From: Lepidodermella squamata
Taxonomy: Eukaryota; Gastrotricha
Assembly: GCA_047495785.1 (NCBI GenBank)
Contig: JBLDXI010000029.1
Span: forward strand, 930,001-994,000
Length of the DNA stretch: 64,000 nt
Direction: 5' to 3'
The position numbers and the translations under genes were made by a program. Within the stretch, counting starts at the first letter, position 1. The number at the start of each line of letters is the position of its first letter. Under the pieces are notes generated by a model. That model made no database searches, was not told where the DNA came from, and saw only the letters and a list, made by a program, of their open reading frames with translations. Shown piece after piece: positions 29,922 to 42,400 of this stretch.

Positions 29922-32900
29922 TTAAAATGCATTGGGTGCAGGTCCACACCAGTGAGTGATGAATTGCAACACATCTTGAAGCTCGCTTTGCTTCGACACC
30001 TTAGCAGTCAGCAAAAATTTGTTCCAATCGTCCTTATTTGCAACTTTATTCGACTTCTTGAATTCAACCCGGCTGTTTAGAACAGGATAACCGGTGATAA
30101 TACACGGCTGATAGCGCTGATTACCAGCGACTAAACTTGCCTCGAAAACTCCGCGATCGTCTTTTGGCAAACCTTGCTCGATTTGACGATTCAGGGACAT
30201 GGAAAGTACCCACTCCTTCAAATCATTCCTTTCACCCTCGGACAGCATCGGGTGGTCAGGGAGGGCTAATTCAGTCGGAACGTCAGTTCCCTCAAAGACA
30301 GACCCGTCGACTAAGGACATATCGTGGTCCTCAATTGCCTCCTCAATATCGAGGAAATAATTCGTTAGAACAAATGCCAATCGGTCCCAATTCATCTTCT
30401 TGCACGCAGTTCCAGCTTCAAAGAACACTTTATCCGCAATTACGATATCGGTAAAACGGAGAAGAGCGACTGAAATTTTAGCCGAGATAACTTCCAACTG
30501 CGGATTCGCAGCAGATGCGCATCGAACTGAATAATGATGAGCTATCCAGAGCAGAGTTTCAAACTGCGAGTATTCATCCGACTTGCCCGACCCGGTCGCC
30601 TGCATATTTTCGCACAACTGAAACAACATATTACGCAAATCGGCCCAGATTCGATAGCATTCAGGGCCGGAATACGAACGGGATGACATTATATCCAACG
30701 CAATTCGTTTGTAAATATTGTAATTTTGCTGAAAAGCCGGAGCGGTGTGGGTTGAGTATAACTCCAGGGCCTTGACCGTCTTGCCTTCCTTAATCAAAGA
30801 AGTCGCATACATTGCGACATATTTATGCAGAACATTCGCGCCTAGCTGCTTCGCCTTATCAAAGCACTTATCCCACTGGCCACGCTCAGCGTACATATCC
30901 AAAGCCGTCATAACATCGACCTCGGAGATGTGTTCGACTTTACCCGTGCTCTTCAACTGGCGCTTGTGCTGTTCATCAATGTAAGCTTCAAGCGCTGGTT
31001 CGTATTGCCGAGCGACTTTTCTAGCTCGGTTCACATCATCGCCGGCAATCAACGCATCGACGGCTTCTTTAATCATATCAGCTCGAATGAACAGCTCGGC
31101 GGCTTGTGTGTAGGAATGCTGCCCCATGAGTCGCGGCGCCACTTCACGGACAATTGCCGCGGCTTTGTGCGGTTCGGAATGGGTTAGGGCCAACTCGGCG
31201 GCTTTCATCCACGATTTCTGAAGCACGTTCTGGTCCGAGGTCATTTGCGTTGTCACTCGACGGTAACATTCAATCGCTCGGGCGTAGTCGCCGTTTTGTT
31301 CGTAGTTCCTCGCCTGACTAACCAAAGAATCGAAATCTCTGATAACAAGAAAAAAATATCAGTAGTAGGGTGCAAAAATGAAGTGGGATGGGCTAACTTT
31401 TTGACCATTGCTCCTGATTGCTTTTCGTAGTCGGCTTGTAGCAATTCCAACTTGTGGGGTAAGTATTCTTTGCAGACCCGCATTGCATCGTCCCACATTC
31501 CATGATCCTAATTCCAACAAAAAAATTTGACCTAGTATAGGATTCGGGTTATTTTGGCATCTGAAACTTACGCGATAGTATTTGACGATGAGCTCCGGTT
31601 TCTGAGCTCGAAGCAGAAAAGCCTCGCCCTTAGGGAAATCTTGTTCCTCAAACGCCAGTTTCGCCTGAGCCAGCAAAATATCAGTAAGCGAGTCCGGATC
31701 ATGCTGTTCAGCCACCCTAAGCGCAGCCGACCAATCTCGCGCATGAACGTACATCAAAACAGCCTCACGAGGCTTGCCAGCCTTGATGAACTCAACTTCG
31801 GCCTCGCTCAATTTGCCCTCATCTTCCAGAACGGTCGCCAACTTTTGATGCACATCAACCATACGTTCGGGTGCGACCTGTTTCGCAATAATGAAAGCGA
31901 GGTCGAAACTTCCTGTATCCAAGGCCATATCCAGCCCTAAATCGACCATTGAGTACTTCTGGAGTAAACGAATCGCTGCATCTCCACCAAGAGATTTTGC
32001 CCAGAGGAAAACAACTTGTTGCGCCGCTTTTTCACCACCATGCGTTTTCGCCAATCGAAAAGCGTCTTCGTAGTGATTCTTCTGGCGATACATATGAATT
32101 GCAGCTTTCCACTCGCCGGCTTCGATCAACATCTGTTCGGCGGCATTCAAGTTATTTTCGCCCTCCAGATCACGCGCGATGTGAATTAGGCTCTCCTTTA
32201 CGAGGTCCGGATGGTATTGCCGGACTAATCTCAACATGTCGGAATACATTTTCTGCTTCTTGTACATCGTAATAGCTTTGTCGGCTTCGTCAACCACGCA
32301 GTACAGTTTTTCGGCGTCCTTATATTTACCCTGGGCTTCGAGCTGTTTCGCCTGCATGAGGTACATGGCCGATACTTCCTCAGGGCGCATTGTTTTGCTA
32401 GCCAGGCGATGAGCGTCTTCCCAACGCCCAGCTTTATTATACATTTCAATAGCCTCTTTAACACTGCCAGACTCAAGGTAGAGACGTTCGGCCAGTTCCA
32501 ACTCGCCAACTGATGAATGGTGGTCAGCAATTTGTTTGTAGAAAGGAGCAGCGACTCGCTCATCGCGAATGCTGTGCTTCAAGATATCTACAGCTTTCGT
32601 CCATTGTCGAGCGACTATACACGCCTCGACGGCTTTGACATTCGCTCCGGCTTCAATGTAGTGATTTATCGCTGCGTCGGTTTGTTTGTTGCGGAACAGC
32701 GAGTCGGCCCACAGCAGTTCGAGTTTAACAACCTCTTGCGGGAACGAAATTCGGGCGAGGTCAACGGCTCGAGCGAATGCTTCAGCGCGTTTGAAGTTTT
32801 CCAACGCTCGTTGGTCCATGGCGGCACGTTGGTACAGATCACCGGCGCGTTCATAGAATTCAGCGCGGATGAGAGATTGCGCGACTCGCTCCACCAAAGC

Positions 32901-35543
32901 CGTGTCAGAGAGAAGTCGAGTATCCGCTGCAACTACAGCCGCGGCTCGACTTGGTAAATTAGCCTGAAAATAAGGATGGAAAATGTTACTCATTTGCGAA
33001 GCCGATTGGAATATCTCAACTAACCCGAAGATAGAGATCGATCGCTCCGTTGATATCGCCTTGATGTTCGCGCAGTTCAGCAGCTTTGTCCTCCTGGTGC
33101 GATGCCATTAGGTATTGCATGTACTTCTGATGCATATTATCCAAATCGTGATGACTACGCGCCTCTGCAACAGCGATAGCCAACTCCCATTTATGCATGT
33201 CTTGGTACATGCGGAAGATCTCTTCCAAATCATTGTTATCCAAATAAATCGACTCAGCCAGCTTGAAATTGCCCTCTAACATAGCTAAGCGAGCTCGGAC
33301 CTTGTAGTGATATCTAGCATCAGGTCCGCCGATTTCCAGTGCGATCTTATTGGTATCTCGCAGGAAGCGAGCAGATGAAATGTCACCCAAGGCAGCGTAA
33401 CATCGCTCAGCTATGTTCAACTGTCCAGTATCGAGGGCTCGTCGAACTAAACTTTTCCACATTGATTCTGATTCTGTAGACATTTCCAGCGTTTCGAGAT
33501 ACAGAACTGCACGGCCGAGATCTCCATCGTCTAATGCTGTGCCAAATTCAGTCATGCTCGCATCGAGGGCCACATTTGCACCATCGTTGACTACAACGAC
33601 AGTTTTGTTGTCTTGAAATTCGATCCCAACCGCCTCGCCTCGGATAGACTGAGTCGATACTCGCTCGGGGGTATCTGCGTTATACCAAACGTTCAGCTGA
33701 TCACGGCTCTGGGCGACAATGACATCACTGCCGGGGACCCACGCTACGAAAGTGCAATAAGCTAGGAGCGTCGATTTTTGCCTTGACTCGACATCGTACA
33801 AATGAAGCTTGCATTTCTTGTCGCGGAAAAGCAGCTTCTTGCCAGTTTCATTCAAATCCAGCCAGTCAATTTTTGTGTCGTGAATAACCTGACCCAGCGA
33901 ATGGCCTGAAACCATGTCCAAGATAGCAGCTGTTTTCAAATCAATCAAATACGCTAGCTTTTTGTTATCAGCAACGGACATTTGCCTCCTTTCGTTAACT
34001 CGAACACTGACCAGATTAGGCTGGGCAAATTCGGTTCGAACTGATGCTAAAGGTTCATCGACCCCATATTCAATGATACTTAGCTCACCATCGCTTGTTG
34101 CCAGACAAATTCTATCGTGGTCGAAGCAAAATCGGTCTTTTCCACCACCACGCCAGCCAATTTCGGACATTCGATTGTTGGAAATTCGGCCGACAATTAG
34201 GGAATCAGAAGTGTATGCAACGACGTACTTATCTTCGCCCAGAATTTTAACTTCTCCGATTTCGTAGCCGAACTTGGATCGCAGATCAAGTTTCATTTCG
34301 TTATTCAAACTTCGCACCAGGACTTGGCTGGGCCCGACGTAAGTGATTTCGAATTTATTTTTATATAGCGCCTTTCTCATACTGCAATCAAACTCTTCGA
34401 CTCCACCGCATAGCGTGCCAGCGACGAGACGCGATCCATCCCTTTTCCACGACAATGCGGTGATTGTGTAAAGATTCGAAATTTCTTTAGGTCGGCCCTC
34501 TTCCCAAGCCTGCTTCCTATGCGACCAGCTGAATACTCGCAATCGATCAAAGCTGCCTACGATAACGGTCTGACCGTTAGGTCCAGATGCGGCTGTTGTG
34601 AATTCATGCTCGCTAGGGTCAGAGTTGAAATCAAATTGTTGATGAGGACGGCCGTCGCCGCCATACATGGTAACACGTTTGTCGCAACCAGCAGCTATGA
34701 AGGAATCCATACCCCACGCTAATGCGTAAGGCGGACAAGAATGAACGCACATCTTCCCTCCACCCTAAAGTCAGATTAATTAAAGGCATCTCGTACGGTG
34801 ATGAATTAATATAACTGACCTTAGCTGGATTACCATCGTCATCAAAGAAGAATCTGATAATTGATCCATCCGCATGGCCCGATAAAGTGGTATTTCCACT
34901 TGCTGCTAATGACACAGTGAATGATTTTGTATCGTACATGTTTATCGTTTTGTTGTTCTTGACCAAAAGAGCTCGCACCTAAAAAGATTATCAAATAAAC
35001 CTCGTGATGCAAGAAGCGACAAAAGTTACCTGCCCGTCAGCTAGTCCAACGACAATGACATCATTCGGGAGCCACACCAAGCATGTTACAGCCGCTGGCT
35101 GAGGAAATCGGTTAGTAATTTTTTTGTCTTCGCCGCTGACAGAAATGAAGTGAGGATATTCATATCAAAAACTACACAAAAGTATACGACACTTACAAAT
35201 TTAGTCCAATCCTGTAAACAAAGACGATGTTATCAGTTTGGCCGACAGCTAGCTTGGTGGAGTCAGGAGAGAAGGCCATTCCCTTAACCAAATAGCTCTT
35301 TTTCCCGAACTATCAAAAGGCTAAAAGTTATAAATTTCTTGCAAAGCGTGTGAAATATACCTTTGAGTCGACAGGCTTGGTAGCGAACTTGTCCTTCTTT
35401 TCTCCATGATCATCATAGAGAACAATCACTCTCTCGCTATTGCAAACAGCGAACTTCTTATTATTTGGAGCCCATGCCACTGAGTCAATCCTCGCCTCCG
35501 AATCCTGCGAGGTTTGAACAGTTTTCAAGTGCTTCAAATGCAT
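29922..35543 (-). CDS. IFT172: Intraflagellar transport protein 172 (OSM-1)
   Basis: Eight exons (35361-35543, 35197-35309, 35030-35135, 34820-34978, 33025-34764, 31572-32963, 31398-31507, 29922-31338) join in frame to 1739 aa (human 1749). IFT172 is the largest IFT-B peripheral subunit, driving anterograde traffic and turnaround at the ciliary tip. The start MHLKHLKT matches the human MHLKHLRT. WD40 propellers fill about residues 1-560 ([61 protein letters not shown]). A TPR-like solenoid covers the rest ([27 protein letters not shown]). It ends CLITGYPV-like [15 protein letters not shown] and FLLTAKVSK...ITHWCG. Introns are 51-64 nt. Most internal Met starts of the open frames are not real starts. 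Confidence 0.97.
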
Positions 35544-35617
35544 TGAAATATAATATCTATCTGTTAATAAAGTTTTTGAGGTCATGTGAGTTCAGTTTGA
35601 GATTCAAATGTCATAGG

Positions 35618-35983
35618 TTAAACGCATAACGCAGAACGAGGGAAGCTTTGCCTAAGCTGCATATCGGAAATGTCGACAATATCGGAGGGAGGCAAGTACA
35701 CACAATTAATCAATTGCACTGCTTTAAGCCGCTTCTGAGTTACTCGCGCCATGTATGAACATAAAGCAAATGTATCCCGTAACAAATCAAAGCGGAAGGT
35801 TGTGCTCGATGTGACTGCAAGGTAAGGCTGTGGAAGTCGACTTCGAGGAACGATGACTGGGCCGCAACGAAAGCGTTCGTAGAAACAAAAATTGAAACCT
35901 CTCCCAAAATTATTAATTGTGCATAATATAAACCTGTTTTTAAAGATATTCAAGAAATTAATAACTATTCCTGTCATTAACAA
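35618..35983 (-). CDS. Unrecognised short open frame
   Basis: A minus-strand frame whose last 90 codons look partly protein-like (CGPVIVPRSRLPQPYLAVTSSTTFRFDLLRDTF, YMARVTQKRLKAVQLINCVYLPPSDIVDISDMQLRQSF). A short Met-started stretch upstream on the same strand (about 36162-36000) could be a first exon, but I found no phase-consistent splice. It lies between IFT172 and the divergent RPL27. Family unknown; it may be non-coding. Confidence 0.25.
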   Translation of the reverse strand: MLMTGIVINFLNIFKNRFILCTINNFGRGFNFCFYERFRCGPVIVPRSRLPQPYLAVTSSTTFRFDLLRDTFALCSYMARVTQKRLKAVQLINCVYLPPSDIVDISDMQLRQSFPRSALCV

Positions 35984-36353
35984 ATGGGCACCGGCGCGGC
36001 GCGATGTGATTTTTTTGTATGCATTTTTGCGCTGAATGGCTGTCGAAAAGGTCGTGGCTGAGCGATGAACGATTCATGCCTTTCCTCGACATATTGACGG
36101 ACGGAGGCGGGAAGCGCTTCGATTATACCTTGGTTCAAGATGCAGGTAGCTCAAGAGTAATTTCGCATCTCAGCCGAAATGTTTTATTTTCGACCGTAAA
36201 TAATCAAAATTGAAGGTACAGAAGAAAATGGAAACAGGAATTCCGCTGTGACGTTGAATCTTCCTTCTTATTTGAGCTTCATTCTCTGCCTTTAGCTGGT
36301 GTCTGTTGTAAATTGTTTCTTTTATTATTGCTTTAGGACTATAGATCATTACA

Positions 36354-36764
36354 ATGGTCAAGTTCATTAAGGCTGGACGTGTTGTTCTTATCTTGAACGG
36401 CAAGTACGCTGGCCGCAAGGCTCTTGTCGTCAAGAACTACGATGAAGGCACCTCAGACAAGCCTTATGGCCACTGCCTTGTAGCTGGCATTGACCGCTAC
36501 CCTCTCCGCGTTCTCCGCCGCATGAGCCAGAAGAAGATTGCGAAACGGTCTACGCTCAAGTCATTCGTCCGCGTTGTTAACTACAACCACTTGATGCCGA
36601 CCCGCTACCTTCTCGACATCACCGTCGACAAGCAGATCGTCAATAAGGATGTCTTCCGTGATCCCGCGCTCAAGAAGAAGGCTCGTCAGCACGTTCGCGT
36701 GAAATTCGAGGAGCGCTACAAGACTGGCAAGAACAAGTGGTTCTTCACCAAGCTGCGATTCTAA
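36354..36764 (+). CDS. RPL27: 60S ribosomal protein L27 (eL27)
   Basis: A single coding exon of 136 aa, the standard length. The N-terminal KOW-type segment [20 protein letters not shown] and [20 protein letters not shown] is followed by [19 protein letters not shown] and [16 protein letters not shown]; the protein ends [10 protein letters not shown]. The ATG is preceded by TTTTATTATTGCTTTAG, a plausible 5'-UTR or trans-splice acceptor 17 nt upstream. Codon use is strongly biased towards C-ending codons, as expected for a highly expressed gene. AATAAA-type signal near 36836. Confidence 0.97.
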   Translation: MVKFIKAGRVVLILNGKYAGRKALVVKNYDEGTSDKPYGHCLVAGIDRYPLRVLRRMSQKKIAKRSTLKSFVRVVNYNHLMPTRYLLDITVDKQIVNKDVFRDPALKKKARQHVRVKFEERYKTGKNKWFFTKLRF

Positions 36765-36949
36765 GCTTCTAGCAGAGTTTCTTAGAGATTTGCTCTTTGA
36801 TGTGCGTGGTGGTATATTAATATGCTGAAAGAAAGAAATAAACGGAAAGATTTCGCCGCTAACTCGCTGATTTTTAATTAAACCTAAACTTGTAGCAATT
36901 ATTCTCATAGGGATGTTTTAATAATGTAATAACCATGATTTGGAGATAG

Positions 36950-38443
36950 ATGCATGGAACAATTACTTCGCGATTTCAACCTATCGATTTAGCAACTGAA
37001 TCAGCTTATGCAGACTACCTGATCGCAAACGCTAAATGTGACCCCGTTAAATTTATCGACGTGAGCCGCTGTGTTCTATTCGACACGCCCTTCGTCGGAA
37101 GCCTTCTTAGCAATCATTTGGAAGATTCTGTCCGGAGACATCAAAAGCCTGACGTGCAAGCCGTCGTTAATCGGAACAACGCATTACCGTTGATCTGCGC
37201 GGCGGAGAAGACGGCCCATGTTGTCATGTCTTTCTACGCTCTGGAAGAAGGCTATTCAATATCTTTAAGGAACAAAGATGGCAAATGGGTCGAGTCTATT
37301 CGAATACCATATGCACATTCTGAAGTCATGTTCTCAATTGATCGCGGAGTGTTTCCTCCGGAGCTGAGCGAGCTTCTTCAATCTGTGAACCCTCCGATTG
37401 TGAGAAACGGCCATTTAGTTGTTGAATTGAGAGATTACCGACCGCCAGTTACAAGCACTGAGTTTTCTTATGACAGATCTTATCACTTATTATCGACAAC
37501 TTGTTCAACTGCTTCTTCATCTGGTACAACAGATAAGCAATTGATCAACGCTATTTGTTGTGATCCTCGACCTGCAGTCTTTCTCGTACGATCTGCATTT
37601 GCTAGAAATTCGAAACAAATATACAGCCCGAAACTTACTACGATTCTCAAGAAGAAATTCAGAAATTCGTTGCGAAGGATATCACCTCCAATCGAAGCGT
37701 CTAGTCGCTCTCTTTTCTCAGTTTTTAATCCGTTGAAAAGCCCGAGCTGTTCTAGAACGGTCAAATACGAGCCATCTTCTTCTAATTTATTATCTACGCT
37801 CCTTGACCAACATTCTTTGCGCTTTCCGACCGACAACATGTTCATGCCTTATAACCAACCAGGGTCTATGATCAAGATAACAAAATCGCCAGCTGAAGTT
37901 ATGGTTGATGAAATCGTATTGAAACAACTTTATCTCGCCGTGCAATCGACATCTCAACCCACTTTGAACGAACGATTCATCCGAGTTCGAGTTTATTATT
38001 CACCAATGGTTGGAGTTTTCAGTATTCAACTCGACTTCGCAGCTGCCCTAGCGAAAGCGTTATTAATGACCGAAGAAAATCGGTCGATGGAACGGCCTCG
38101 TTTGGGTACTCAAGGCGACGTTCTGGCCTATTTAAAGCAATACGTCGCTCTTTTAGCCGTCGAAGGCGGTGGTAAGGTCGAAGTGGTCCATTACAAACAA
38201 GTCAATAAGCAGTATGGTCTTGCCCTTGACCGGCATGGACTTCGAGCATTCGACCAAACGGCTGGAAATAACAAGTCAATAAATGCAATCAATCCGCAAG
38301 TTGAAGCCATTGAAGAACCAAGGCCTGGCTCTGGCTGTGGTGGCGATGGCCCGAGTACCCCATCGAGTTGTTTGCCTGCGAATACGGGTCTAACCCCGCA
38401 TAATTTAATAGTCGACCAACCGCCCTGTGAAAATGATCAATAG
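36950..38443 (+). CDS. SUPT20H: SPT20-like SAGA subunit
   Basis: A single-exon frame of 497 aa. SPT20 (SUPT20H) is a structural subunit that holds the SAGA histone acetyltransferase coactivator together. The Spt20 domain lies in residues 1-170: NRNNALPLICAA, then YALEEGYSISLRNKDGKWVE, SIRIPYAHSEVMFSIDRGVF, PPELSELLQ and HLVVELRDYRPPV, matching the family pattern of a GYS..L strand followed by EIRDYR. The remainder is less conserved, with a basic Ser-rich stretch (230-260) and a later helical part (LNERFIRVRVYYSPMVG, GDVLAYLKQYVALLAVEGGGK). The identification rests on the N-terminal domain. It follows RPL27 by about 185 nt on the same strand. Confidence 0.65.
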   Translation: MHGTITSRFQPIDLATESAYADYLIANAKCDPVKFIDVSRCVLFDTPFVGSLLSNHLEDSVRRHQKPDVQAVVNRNNALPLICAAEKTAHVVMSFYALEEGYSISLRNKDGKWVESIRIPYAHSEVMFSIDRGVFPPELSELLQSVNPPIVRNGHLVVELRDYRPPVTSTEFSYDRSYHLLSTTCSTASSSGTTDKQLINAICCDPRPAVFLVRSAFARNSKQIYSPKLTTILKKKFRNSLRRISPPIEASSRSLFSVFNPLKSPSCSRTVKYEPSSSNLLSTLLDQHSLRFPTDNMFMPYNQPGSMIKITKSPAEVMVDEIVLKQLYLAVQSTSQPTLNERFIRVRVYYSPMVGVFSIQLDFAAALAKALLMTEENRSMERPRLGTQGDVLAYLKQYVALLAVEGGGKVEVVHYKQVNKQYGLALDRHGLRAFDQTAGNNKSINAINPQVEAIEEPRPGSGCGGDGPSTPSSCLPANTGLTPHNLIVDQPPCENDQ

Positions 38444-38755
38444 CGCTCAATTTTTAGTCGCAATTTTACCATTTGAAATCGATTATTAATAAATTGAAAT
38501 TTTTGAAATTGCGAATGAAAAATTGTGTGTTATGTTGCTGTAAAATTAATCATGAAGTGCTTATTATTGCTGCCGCTCTAAGTCTCCATTTTTGTCTCAA
38601 TTTTTACACACATACACAACGAAAATGATGTTCCGATTTTGTGTCGTTTATCTCTGATATTTTTTGTACATTGGTTCGTTTATAAAACGCGAAGAGTTTA
38701 TTCTATTGTTTTTTTCTAGTGATTTATTTCAAGTTTTTGTTTGCAACGAATCACA

Positions 38756-38942
38756 ATGATCACGGATCAGCAGCTAGCCGTTTTTGCGAATCTGCTCGGC
38801 GTCCTTCTGTTCGTCCTCTGCGTTTTCTATCACTACGTGGCTGCGATGAACCCGAAAGCGCAAAATGCGGCGAATAAGGGTGAGAAATTACTGGGAAAAA
38901 TTAATTTTAAAACATATTTTTTTTTAATTTTTAGAAAACTAA
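38756..38942 (+). CDS. OST4: OST4, oligosaccharyltransferase microprotein
   Basis: Exon 1 (38756-38879) and a short terminal exon (38935-38942) join across a 55-nt intron (GTGAGA...TTTTTAG) to give only 43 aa. OST4 is a single-pass ER membrane subunit that stabilises the STT3 catalytic subunit during N-glycosylation. The sequence [20 protein letters not shown], followed by [14 protein letters not shown], matches the family's MITDVQLAIFANMLGV...VVLYHYVAVNNPK nearly residue for residue. One membrane helix spans residues 8-30. Without splicing the frame runs on into intron sequence and looks longer; the splice gives the expected short tail. An in-frame ATG 15 nt upstream is ignored because the family starts at MITD. 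Confidence 0.93.
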
Positions 38943-39482
38943 GTGCAATCATGTTCTACTCGTACGGTCTTTTTTTGACTATCTATTACCGCCGAAAATT
39001 GATGATGTGACAACAAAGTGAACACTAAGTCGCGTTAAAACGCATCTGCATTATTATTGTAATTAATGTTATTATTTAATTTGGCTGCTTTCCATATGTG
39101 ATGTGTTGCTGCATGTGAAAGAAACAACAAGGTGATCGAAAGAGGCCAATGAATTTTTGTGACTGGTCGTCGTTTAATCTCGAAGAGATCGACTGCCTCC
39201 TCCTGAACTCTGCTGCGTTATAATAATTATGGTCGCATTCCTCATCTTTCGTTATACATTATAATAATATAAAGCGGAGACGTGAAAAATTAGTCGAAAA
39301 TAAAAAGTTGGCGTTTGGGTTTTAGCTAAAAATGCAGCAGAGCTTTTTGAAAGCGGTTAATTCATAACTTATTCATTGGATCGATTTTTCCTGCTTCAAT
39401 ACCCCTGCTATTGAGGGTGTGCTACGAGTAACAAGCTGCAGTAGTCAGGCACGCAACGTGTTTTTTCACAATAGTAGTAAAA
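38943..39482. other. Intergenic region upstream of the NLR-like gene
   Basis: About 540 bases holding the OST4 3' end and the promoter of the TIR/NB-ARC gene. No RNA gene or repeat noticed. Confidence 0.3.
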
Positions 39483-42400
39483 ATGAACGAGCAAGAATTT
39501 GTAGCAAATACCGAAGCAAATGAGTTAATTCCGATTTTCATCAGCTACCGATGGAATGAAACGAAGGAGGACGTCCGAAATATTGCTCAATATTTAAAGT
39601 CTCTCGACCGATTCAATGTATGGATAGATACCGAGGAAATGTATGGCGATAAAAATGAGCGAATGGAAGAGGTAAATTTAGCACATTTTACGCGGCGATA
39701 AAATTCGTGATTTCGTTTTCTATGGCAACGTATTTTTTCAAACTCTTCTATCATCGAGCGATTCAAGCAAGCTAAAATGGCATTCCTATATAGATTTCGG
39801 AAAAGTATAAATTCTCTAGATATTATCCCAGTAGAATTCCACATCAAAATTGAGGTATCCCCGCATTTTCCCAATTAATTTTTTTGAATTAGAAATCAAG
39901 TGCATACCGATTCGGGAAAACCGTTGCAAATGAATTATGAGGACTTATTTTTAGATTTTATTCTAGCCTTGACTAAATTACCCAACGATGTTCACTCAAA
40001 ATTTCAATTTGACAGACCTAAACTTGATGTGTATTTAAAGGGCATAAGGCAAGCTCGCGTCGTGCTGATTTTTTTCAACGACGACTACCAACAAAGCCGT
40101 GACTGTCGAAAAGAGGCCGAATCAGCGGACAGGAACGGCAAGGACATCATTTTCATTAAAATGCAACGCTCCAAGTGCGCTTTCGTGCCGTGGTTTGCGC
40201 CTATAATCAGCAGCAATATTTTCATCGATTACTTCAAGTTCAAAGACCCGGCCGTTGAAATTGTCAAACACATCGATAAATTATTGCACAGCTATTCGAA
40301 AGCTTCACACAATACAAATCATTCTCATCACAAAGTTGCAGCAAGGTGATTAAAATTCCAGAAAAATGATGAAATAACCATTTTCCTTTCTTCAAGATTT
40401 ATAACCGTGAAAGTTCCGAAGTTCAGTAAGTACCAAAATCGTCCAGAAGATGAGCGAAATATTCTAGAAGCTATCAATTCATTGATCACTGATGCTGAAA
40501 ATCAAGGTAAATATTTTCTTGCTTTTAACTTCGGATTTTCCGCATTTTCGATATTTTTTAGGAGCGTTAGTAATTTGCAGCGGCGGCGGTACGGGGAAAA
40601 CAACCTTGGTTGCCCAATTAATTCAATCAAACAGTGATTACTTCCGAAATCACCGTCTCTTCAGCGCCGTAGTCTGGCTAAATTGCTTCAAATGGACCAG
40701 CCCTGAGGCATTTGATGAAGGCGAATTCGTGAAAGCCCTACTCGAACTGGCGGAGAAAGCTGGCGAATTTAGCGGGTCATTCAGCCTCGAGGACGTTAAT
40801 TCCCAGTTTGAACGTGCCGATGAACGGCTTTTAATCGTTCTTGATGACGTTTTCAATCCTTCACTCTTAGGTAAGATGAACAATTAATTTCTCATTTTTT
40901 AATTGTTTGAGTTTAAAAACTTTTTGAAATTTAATAAAAAATTCCATACGAGGCGGAAAATAACCCGAAAAAAACCGAAACCCCATTCGGTTTTTTCCGG
41001 TATAGTTTTAGAAAGTTTTTAAAACTTGAGTTTGAATATTGAAATTCTAAAATATTTGGTTAATATTGTCCGGAATTAGGTCAACATATGAATATTCCGG
41101 AATATGCCAAGATTTTGTGTAATTTTTGAATTTTTTTAGAAACGATTTTCCGAACCCAGCTCAATAATATTCACTGCCTCGCAATAACTCGCGACGTCGA
41201 TGAGCTGTCGAAAACACACGGCCTCGTCGCATCGACCTACCGTTTGAACGAACTCGACGACAGCGCAATAATTGACATGTTCAAAACCGCATACCGGCTA
41301 TCGGGAAAACTGAACCAAAACCAGCTATCAAACCTGGCTAAGCTCTGCAGCGGATTGCCGATTGTTGTCAGTTTAATCGCAGCCAGGTTTCAAGACTGTG
41401 AAACAAGCCGCGATTTTACGGCAGAATACGAGACGCTACTCGAAGAAGTTCGCATAAAAGACCTGAAAATTGCCGGTCCTTACGGCACGGTGTCGAAACT
41501 GTTCGCCTTCAGCCTCGAACAGCTCGATGAAAACAGCCGGCAAATGTACTACGCCTTCCTACTTTTCGACCCAGCCCAGCCGATTGACGTGGAAGATTTG
41601 ACGATTTTATGGAATTATTCGAACCAACACCGAGCGCTGGTTTTCTGCCGAAAACTGGCGAAAAAATCGCTGGCTAGACCTGTTGTATCGGCTAATACTG
41701 ACCTGTACCTTATCCACCAACTTCTCCACGAAGCGGCTGTAGATTGCGCGGTTAAAAGTCAGAAATTGGCGGCAAATTTGGCTGATTTGAGGTCGAAAAT
41801 AGCGGCGAGATTCGACGATAACGACCCATCTTCATCTTTGAGTCAAGTCCTAGCCGTCGCCATTAAAAACCAACGCCGGTTATTGGTTGAAACAATTTTC
41901 GGCCGCGTTGATTTAAAGCTGCTGATATCAGCTTGCCGGCAAAAAATCGACTCGATTCCGTTCTTGTTGTTTCTCTACGATTTTATATGGGCCGATAATG
42001 GCAAGGCGATAACGTTCGGGGTGAACCATTCCTATCGGCTGTTGGTTCGGCTGATTTCTAGGGTGGCTAAATCCGCTGCTGTTTCTGATGAGGACCTGTT
42101 GGATCTGCTAAAGGAGAGCGACGAAAATGGCAGCTGTTTGTTGCTTAGAATTTTCGAAGAACATTACGTACAGGTCAGGATAAACAACATTTTTTTAATT
42201 TGAGAACATTTATTTTCAATTTAATTAAAAGAATAATGAAATTTGAAAAATGCAAAGTTTTGGACAAATGATTCGGAAATTGTTACAGGAATACCTTCTG
42301 CCAATATTTTCTTTTTGAGAAATATTAATTTTCAATTGTTCAAATTGTTCAAATTTCTTCTCAAATTGTGTAGGCAATGAAATTTAAAAAATAATTTTTG

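Noticed and set aside
31359-31498. Minus-strand readthrough extensions in IFT172 (ends reading [13 protein letters not shown] and similar)
   Set aside because: They cross introns of 59-64 nt; removing these restores the conserved IFT172 sequence.
40965-41000. Imperfect hairpin in NLR intron 4 (CCGAAAAAAACCGAA paired with TTCGGTTTTTTCCGG)
   Set aside because: The stem is largely an A-run opposite a T-run in AT-rich intron; not distinguishable from chance.
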